Shown here piece by piece: positions 56,670-64,000 of a stretch of DNA of 64,000 bases (positions are counted from its first letter, which is position 1; every line of letters starts with the position of its first letter). The notes beneath the pieces were generated by a model. The model was given only the letters and a program-made list of their open reading frames with translations, was not told the DNA's origin and searched no databases. Origin of the DNA: Centrapalus pauciflorus (taxonomy: Eukaryota > Streptophyta > Magnoliopsida > Asterales > Asteraceae); the NCBI GenBank assembly GCA_020465985.1, contig JAANYP010002833.1, forward strand, positions 62,001 to 126,000. The letters are read 5' to 3'. A program made the translations under genes and the position numbers.

Positions 56670-57501
56670 AGTGGATTCACTTCAATTTTCTTGGCTGCCC
56701 TGCAAAACGGTCTTGGTACTCGTATCGCCATGAGTACTGCATATAGACCCCAATCTCACGGACAAAGTGAAAAAATGATTCTGACTTTAGGATACATGTT
56801 GAGAGCATGTGTCATGGATTTGGGTGGTAACTGGGACGATCACCTTCCATTAGCTGAGTTCTCCTACAATAACAGCTACCATTCCACAATCAAGATGACA
56901 CCATTTGAGTTTCTATATGGAAGAAAATGTAGGACTCCAACTTATTGGAGGGAAACAGGGGAAACACTAATAGTTGGGCCAGCTCTACTTCAAGAAACAA
57001 ATGAAAAGATCCAGCTAATCCGTCAATACATGAAAACGGCGCAAGATCGACAAATGAAACATAGAATTCCAAAAAGACGATTGGGTTTATTTAAAGGTAT
57101 CTCCGATGAGAGGTTTCACAAGATTCGTTAAGCGAGGAAAGTTATCTCCTTGGTTTGTAGGACCCTTTCAGATACTTGAAAAAGTTGGGAACCAGTCCTA
57201 TCACTTGGACTTACCGGAAGAACTATCAGGAGTTCACCCCTTCTTCCATGTGGGCTATTTAAGAAAGAGTCTGGTGCCCGAGAGGGAACCATGGACTGAT
57301 CATTCTGAGATAAAAGTGGATAAACGACTAAGGTTTGTTGATGAGTCAGAGTGCATACTTGAGACTAAAGTCAAGAAACTCCGAAACAAAGAAATCAAGA
57401 TGGTGCTAGTCAAATGGAAGCATCATAGGGGAGCTAACCACACTTGGGAGTCTGAAGAGGACATGAAGACTAAGTACCCGAGTTTGTTTAGCGTAGCATG
57501 A
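56670..57501 (+). pseudogene. Ty3/gypsy integrase part 2 with chromodomain
   Basis: Resumes the integrase core at SGFTSIFLAALQ, with the STAYRPQSHGQSE block that carries the catalytic Glu, then ETGETLIVGP. A frameshift near 57090 precedes MRGFTRFVKRGKLSPWFVGPF. The C-terminus (ILETKVKKLRNKEIKMVLVKWKHH and HTWESEEDM, 57346-57470) is a chromodomain with conserved aromatic residues, used by chromoviruses to target chromatin. The stop is at 57499. This places the element among chromoviruses, perhaps the Tekay/Del group. Confidence 0.88.
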
Positions 57502-57538
57502 CCTCGCAGATGAAGTATAGGCGTGGTGGAGCCCTTGC

Positions 57539-59500
57539 TGTAACATCCCTAATTTTATGCACTTGTAATTTACAATTTAAACACTCAATTAATGTATTAA
57601 TGGATTTTGATTTCGAATTAAGCAAATTCCGTTCACAAATTTAAAAATGAAAAACAATGAGGAGAAATCCTCATCATAGTTTTTCGAGCAAGCATAACAA
57701 TGAGAAACCGAGTTAGGGGTTCAAAAAGAAGAAATTGAGAAAACTTATAAGTTAAAGTGTGTAAATTGCAATAATGGCAAAATAACAAATAAAAAGGGGT
57801 AAATTATTCATTTTACAAACTCTCACTCTCTCTCTCCTCTCCGTCGTATTCTCTCACTCTCCCTCACTAAAAACCCACGGCTTCAACTCAAGAACATTAA
57901 AAGCTTGGAATTAGAGGCTGGAAACTTGAATTCTGGTAGATATTAAGGAACTATAACTACTGCAAACAACAAATCAAGGTAATGTTTGCTGAAACTTACG
58001 AATTTGTGAAGTTTTGTGTTCGGTTTTCATGAAAACCGAATCACAGATTGTGCCTGTGAATGTTGATGCATGTTGATTGTTCTTGTGGATTTGTGTAAAT
58101 CGAGTGTTATGGAAATATTATACATAATTTAAGCTTCTGATTCGAATTATAAGTGTGATTTTTGAAATTAAATGTGTGTTCTAGTGTGTGTTCTTCGATA
58201 GTGAAGAAAAAAGGATAAAAAGAGCCTGGTTTGGTATATTTATGCTATAAATTATGTTAAAAAGTGTTAAAAGAATACACTTAGTCTTAATTAATAGTTT
58301 CCAGTCTCAACATAGGCAAAAATTGATCAAAAGTGTATTCTGGAATATAATAAAATCATATAAGTGTGAACTCTGATCTAATGAACACATTTCGGACCAT
58401 ATGAATTTCGGATCATGCGAATTTCAGATCATAAGCAACTCTGAAGGAAAATATTGAAAATCATTAAGTATAGTCATGAAATTTCGGATCAGCAAGTCAT
58501 CTGATTTTGGATCACGTGTCATCCAAATTTCGAATGGGGATTACAAACACAATTACTAAGGAAGGACTTCGGGCCATCCGGATTTTGGGTTCATCTGAAG
58601 TTCGGATGTGGTCCGAATTTCAGTTTGAATCAATCAAATTTCTAAAATTAAGTTTTTAAGCTGATACTAACATTGATTTACTATTACACTGACATAACAG
58701 GATCTTTGTGGTGTTGACTAACACACATTGATTCAGAGCCTAATTACACTGAGTAAAACCACTGTGAGTAATAGATTACTATTCGACCATTTATTGTCTT
58801 TGCATTCATTTACTTTTCAATGGCATGTTCATGCTTTTTTCAATATACATCAATTCTCACCCACATATGATTCATTGTAATGATGCACACTCATACTTGA
58901 CATGTGACAAACATGTCGACAGCGTTCATTTGAAAGTGCATCTTTTGATTCATGCTTGCACTGCATGATGATTACTTCACAATCTGATGCGACCTGGACT
59001 GGGGCTGACAGCAAGCCAATGTCGGGGACTGATCATCCCATACACTTTCCTGGTCAGGTTCGGTACATCCCTGATCAGCATTTTGAACTGCCAAACCCCA
59101 TGCTTGCACTGCATGGTTTTCACTTGTTATGGGGCTTGCACTGCCCGTTTTCACACTAGTTTGTAAAGAAATATTTGTTGAATGATAAATTTATTATGTC
59201 ACTAAGCATTAGCTTACCCGTTGACATTCAATGTTTTCAGGCAAAGGAAAAGGTGTAGCTGGACCTTCTTCTTAATCATTTCATTTCAATTTCCCGGTGA
59301 CCTTAGAAGCTTATTGGTACATGGATGATAAAGCTTTGGGGCTGGGATTTTATGCTATGAAAACAATTTATGAAGTTGTAATAGTTAGCCTATGACATTG
59401 TAGTTTTATACATTTTTCTTGCTTTAGTGCGGAGCTACTTAAAACTGTTTTAAGTTTATCAATTTAATTGCATGATATGTTATGGTTGCTTGTTGATCCT
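57539..59500 (+). repeat. Probable 3' LTR of the gypsy element
   Basis: Starts TGTAACATCCC, a start typical of chromovirus LTRs, 38 bp after the pol stop. No coding frame. Motifs of ATTTCGGATCA type recur at 58385-58620, and GCTTGCACTGCATG type repeats at 58953-59150. The right end is uncertain (between about 59280 and 59540) because no second LTR lies in the window. Confidence 0.5.
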
Positions 59501-59539
59501 TGATGTATCAATTATAACACTAATCAAGGAGGATATCTC

Positions 59540-60749
59540 AAATTGAACTGCTTCTGACGTGCTCTTTCTATCCATTTTATCTCCTGCATGGTCATCATCA
59601 GAGAATGCAGTCAATGTAAATGTTGATTCCCTAGGATACCACAAACCTATGTTTGGAATACCCTTCAGATATCGTAGAATTCTTTTGGCAGCAACCAAAT
59701 GTCATTCTTTTGGATTTGCCTAATATCTAGCACAAACACATGTAGCGAACATAATATATGGTCTACAAGCATTTAAGTACATTAATGAGTCAATAATTCC
59801 TCGATAATGAGTTACATCAACAGGTTTCCCTGAAATGTCCTCATCAAGATTCGATTTAAAATCAGGAGCCATGTGTGTTTTCATTGGGGTACTATTGACC
59901 ATGTTAAATTTCTTCAACATGTCTTGAATATGTTTTGACTCGTTGATGAAAATTCTATCACTCGGTTGTTTAACTTGTAGCCCCAAGAAAAAATTAATTT
60001 CACCCATGATGCTCATTTCAAATTTTTGGGACATTAGAACGCGGACTTTTTACAAAATTCAGTATTAGTAAACCTAAGTATTATATTATCTAAATATATC
60101 TATATCACTATGATATCTGGACCTTGTCGTTTAATGAATAGGGTAGTGTCCACTGCACCTTTGTTAAAGCCACATTTTTAAAGATAAAATAATAAGGCAT
60201 CATACCAAGCTCGTGGTGCTTGTTTAAGGCCCTACAGTGACTTATCTAAAATATATACATGATCAGGCTTCGAAGAATCTATAAATCCTTCGAGCTGATA
60301 TGTATATACTTCATCTTTCAACTCCCCATTCAAAAATGCATTTTTTACATCCATTTGATAAACAATATAATTCTTATACGCGTCAAATACTAAAAACATC
60401 CTAATAGCTTCTATTCGGGCAACGGGGGCAAATGTTTCATCATAATCTATTCCCTCCTGCTGGCTATATCCTTTGGCCATGAGTCTTGCTTTGTTGCCAT
60501 TGATGACACCATGTTCATCCTTCTTGTTTTGAAAATCCACTTCGTTCCAATGATAGATTTGTCTTTCGGTCTTTCCACCAATCGCCAGACTTTCAACCTC
60601 TCAAATTGATTAAGCTCCTCTTGCATTATCCAATCGGCATCCTGAAGAGCTTCTTTCACCGTTTTGGGTTCTATCTTACTCAAAGAATTTGAGAAGAGAC
60701 ATTCATTTATGGTATCTCTCCGGGTTTGAACAGATGCAGAGGGATCGCC
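59540..60749 (-). pseudogene. Decayed copia RT and RNase H fragment
   Basis: Minus strand from about 60740: a hinge (GDPSASVQTRRD), EPKTVKEALQDADW, MQEELNQFERLKVWRLV, NKARLMAKGYSQQEGIDYDETFAPVA, DVKNAFLNGELKDEV, a degraded catalytic region near 60090, FEMSIMGEINFFLGLQVKQ, LMYLNACRPYIMFA and RYLKGIPNIGLWYP up to the RNase H Asp region (near 59590). Several stops and shifts; no LTR found. Cut at 60749 by element H. Its style is close to the O pol. Confidence 0.82.
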
Positions 60750-61392
60750 TGTAAGGTCTACGACTGCAAGATCTATCTAGACGCGGATCCGTGAACGAGT
60801 GCGGAATCCTCGTTGACGGTCAGACGGACAACTCTCAACCAACGGAAACACGGAGACTATTAGACGCTGAACGAACGACACACGAACGATCCTACGTACT
60901 AATTCTCTCCGAAACGGCACTCACCTAGCTGATAAACTCGAGATCGCCTCTTGCTCAATTCCTCACGAATTCTGCAAAAAGTCTTCTAATCATTCGAGTC
61001 TATCCCTAATTATAGACCCTGATTCGAGTATGTTGTGGGCCAACCTCGAATCTGGCCCAAGGCCCATTCGAATCTGTCCATCTTGACAGACTCGAATCTA
61101 GCCTATTCGAATCTATGGACTCATTCGAATCTATCTCAGATTCGAATGTATTCCCTTAAGTAATTCGAATCTAGCCTTTTACATAAACAACTAAGTGTTG
61201 AACCTTACGATATTACATATGATTGAATTTATCTTTGTACTTTATGTTTGAACTTCTTGTAATACGTTACATCAAGTTCAAACATACAAACACTGATAAA
61301 TATCAACCATATATAAACATATATATCAAACATATGCTAAATCACAATGTAAGACAACTTAGACTGCTATCGTCACACGGGATGTACCAACA
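60750..61392 (-). repeat. 3' LTR of element H
   Basis: 643 bp, minus strand TGTTGGTACATCC to GACCTTACA. TATAATTA near 61008 and many TTCGAA motifs as in A and B. Confidence 0.9.
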
Positions 61393-61412
61393 GACTCCCC
61401 CTTGACGATAGC
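61366..61412 (-). other. Polypurine tract and bracketing hairpin, element H
   Basis: Minus strand AAGGGGGAGTC directly before the LTR; GCTATCGTC (61412-61404) and GACGATAGC (61374-61366) form the same perfect 9-bp stem as in A and B. Confidence 0.8.
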
Positions 61413-61459
61413 TTCTAATAATTCACACATTTGATTTAAGAACATGGTTTATTATTGAT

Positions 61460-64000
61460 TCAAAACACTACCAGCATACAGACCTTTTTCAACGCATACC
61501 TTGACCACATTTTCATACTTACTAGCTTCAGTATCCATAGTGCGTCACTGGAAATCTTACAGTTATACAAAATCTGCAGGTCTTCTTTAGATAGATTTAC
61601 CAGGTGAAGCGGGTCATAGACTCTAAGAATAACTTTTTCTTCTAAGTCTTCCATAACCGCTTCCCCAGTTTCCGTGTCAGCATACCACCACTTCAAATTT
61701 TGCAAAACATTCTGTGGCATTTTCTTCAGAGGTACCTTCCTCAGGCATTTCACTGGTTTGTACTGAATCCTCATCCAAGGTCGGCCCGTAAGAGGATCTA
61801 TACGTGACTTATCCTCGACTCTTCTTCCGACCCTTGGACTCAACCGTTCAAACTTCCTAGATCTCCCCTCCTTTCTTATTATTCTTTCAATCACATTCGC
61901 ATAAGGATCATCACCAATATTTATCAGATCTTTCCATGCAAGCGCTGTGATTTCAATCTTTGGAAGGGTGTTGAATGCTTTCAATGTTCGCCTAATGTAC
62001 TGAAGCCCGTCTTTTCTTTTAATTATAAAAAGTTGAAGATCTCTGTCAAAGAACCAACTTAAGATTCGCTCAGATAGCTTCCCTGTACTAGGCACTTTCA
62101 TTGATCTCCTAATTGCTAACTCCTTCTCTTCGGCTCTGAACCATAGCTTCCTTTTTTCTTCGTTACTTAGCTCTCTTGCTGGTTCTTCAGTCGATGACTT
62201 AGGATTTAAAGCAGCATTCACTATGTCAACATCGACAATTCTATCTCCATCTATCATATAAGTGTCAGTGATAGGATTCTGCTGTACAACTATTTCGTCA
62301 GCTTCATCATCCTCATCAGCTACTACTTCATCTTCCGGTTGCCAATCAACTATCTCTTCCGGAATAAACTCTCCTTCTTCAAGCTCTTCATCTTCATAGT
62401 CAAAGCCTCCATCCAGTGCATCATCATCAAGATCCATGAGTGCTTCAATCATCTCACTGATCTCAAAGTCTGAAGGCTGTTTAGATGAACTAGCTTCACC
62501 CCTTTCTCCTTCGCCTTGACTAGGCTCCCCCTCAACTTGTGTAACTTGAGCTGCAGGAAAATCTACAGACTCAAACTCTTTATTTGCACCGGGATCATCG
62601 CCTTCAGTATCATCTCTTCTCTGCACTTCCTGATCTCGGCACGATGTCTCCCCCTGAGCCTGTAAATTTTTCATTAGCTGCTCAATTAGGGAGCGCATCG
62701 ACCTTATCTCAGCAGACTGATCACAAACAAAGGTTTTTAGCTCCAAGTTCTCTTCCTGAACTTTTTCCACAATCTTCTTTAGATCGGCATTCTCCTTGTC
62801 AAGATTTGCATTATGAGTCTGAATCTCACCGATTGCCTTTGTTAGGCCTAAGATCTGGATATTTTGGAAGTCAACTCGAGCTTTTAGCTGCTGAAACCTT
62901 TGATTGTCGGCGTATGAGGATGATGTTGATGGGATGGATTGAATTGGAGTTGGAATGATCGGCGATGGGATGTATGGTTCATCATGAGGTGGTGATGGTG
63001 GAATGGTGGTTTGAGGGTCCTGAGGTTGAGGAATTTCAGGTTGTTCTGCTGAAGCTGAAGAGGATCCTTGCATGAACCTGTGACGTTTGGCCCGTTGCCG
63101 TGTCACTAGTTGAGAAACTTCTTCTTCTTCGAAATCAGACTCCTCCAATTCCCTGTCCACTCGTCTCCTAGAACCACCTTCATTTATAATCAATCGCGAA
63201 CCATAAGTTCCAATTTGAACAGGTGGTTCAGTCGATACTGACTCAGGAGCTTCAACCTCTAACTCCTCCATCTCTTCTGATTCGGTTGCAGATGATGACA
63301 CAACGTTATCAGCCTGCTCTGGCTCATATTCCTCAACATCACGAAATATGTCATCTTCATCTCTAGGCGGACTAAGCAGCTCACCTACTAATGCTGCTGC
63401 CACATCTTCATTTGCATTAGGACCAGAAGACCATATTTCCTCCAAGGTCTGAGCAAGTTGCTCAGATTCGGGGACTGCACCTGAAGTCTCTGCTTCTTGT
63501 GCTTGTGGTTGTTCACTTGTTGAAGGCCTGGATGCCTGAATTTGACTCGCAGGTTGTTGCTGTTGGCGTCGTGGATCACGCGGCCTAGCACGCGGCTGTT
63601 GTTGGCGTTGCGGTTGTTGTTGCTGTTGCTGTTGCTGTTGCTGCGGTTGAATATCAACTGCCCCTGCCCAGTTGGCATCACCTGGGGCTTGAAATTCCCT
63701 GTCTACTATAGCTCCGAACAAAGGACGAGCCACCGGAACCGCTAACCTTCCTCGATGGGAGGAACAATCAGCAAATATGCGTTTATCCATAACATTGACG
63801 CTCAAAGTGTCATCTGATTGTGGCAAATTTGGCAAGAAGTGCCTTATCAACATCATCACAAATCTTGGATACAGAAGGAATCTTTCTCTTTCAGGAGCTG
63901 TAATCTGATGGATGAATTCCGAGAAAAACAACTGTGAGAAGCTGAACTTCTTATTATACACCATCGCAATCACCCCTGATTGGATCTTTGAGACGATGTA
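61460..64000 (-). pseudogene. Large extra ORF of element H, partial, frameshifted near its end
   Basis: Open from the window edge to 61460 (more than 840 codons), homologous to the A and B proteins from SKIQSG onward. It has RFVMMLIRHFLPNLPQ, a polyglutamine run coded by mixed CAG/CAA (63590-63655), a coiled coil (about 62900-62660), an acidic segment (62440-62340) and the basic SWFFDRDLQLFIIKRKDG domain (near 62060). Near 61545-61580 the frame shifts: the family C-terminus (KYENVVKVCVEKGLYAGS) is present in another frame. Apart from that it is open, so it was lost recently. The N-terminal domain start is outside the window. Confidence 0.85.

Larger units (their letters stand above)
60750..64000 (-). 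mobile_element. Copia element H, 3' part only
   Basis: 3' LTR, bracketed polypurine tract and most of an extra ORF of the A/B family; the rest lies beyond the window. The flank TCGCC (60745-60749) is the candidate target duplicate. Confidence 0.85.

Noticed and set aside
58956..59159. 67-codon open frame in the gypsy LTR as a host gene
   Set aside because: Composed of short LTR repeats (GCTTGCACTGCATG type) with no recognisable domain.

Overview
This window is intergenic plant DNA made almost wholly of nested LTR retrotransposons. I see no convincing host gene, tRNA, rRNA or CRISPR array. Evidence for a plant: primer-binding sites matching the plant initiator tRNA-Met 3' end (TGGTATCAGAGC or its complement) at four places, Ty1/copia domain order (gag, protease, integrase, RT, RNase H), a Ty3/gypsy integrase with a C-terminal chromodomain, and high AT content. 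Copia elements with an extra ORF after pol fit the Sirevirus (SIRE/Maximus) group, which suggests an angiosperm, probably a eudicot; the species cannot be read from this sequence.

Layout. Outer copia element O (+): partial 5' LTR 1-527, gag and pol 596-5435, a downstream ORF split over 30849-32106 and 44671-46848, 3' LTR about 47051-48069. Two insertions split it. The first (5436-30848) holds element A (-, 5436-18589), element B (+, 18590-30594) and an LTR end fragment X (30595-30848); A and B lie head to head. Flanking DNA was lost here: O lacks the rest of RT and RNase H, A lacks the terminal 229 bp of one LTR, and B lacks its 5' LTR. The second is element D (-, 32107-44670), flanked by CCCAA/TCCAA. 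Its 3' end is a four-copy tandem array of LTR plus ORF 3' end with an exact 1623-bp period, and most of its pol is deleted.

Right of O is a Ty3/gypsy chromovirus remnant (about 48165-59500) split inside the integrase by copia element G (-, 49458-56669, two LTRs, AGTAG/AGTGG). Then come a decayed copia RT/RNase H fragment (59540-60749) and element H (-), whose 3' LTR and downstream ORF run off the window at 64000.

A, B, D and H form one group (D more diverged). Gag carries two zinc knuckles. Where gag and pol are present (A, B, D) they are separated in frame by one TAA. About 2.1 kb of noncoding DNA follows pol in A and B, then a large extra ORF of about 1000 codons. The ORF is open over its 985 codons in A, has one internal stop in B, and is frameshifted near its end in H. 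Most other reading frames carry stops or frameshifts.

The most unusual signals are noncoding and shared between diverged copies. In A and B the extra ORF is preceded by TATAAATA, a splice-donor-like TCTAG/GTATAA exactly 158 nt further on, and an acceptor-like TTGTGCAG two nt before the ATG, with a 512/513-nt interval between. This looks like a promoter plus 5'UTR intron for the extra ORF. The spacer also carries three consecutive stem-loops sharing one loop motif, and a 9-bp inverted repeat brackets the polypurine tract/LTR border.
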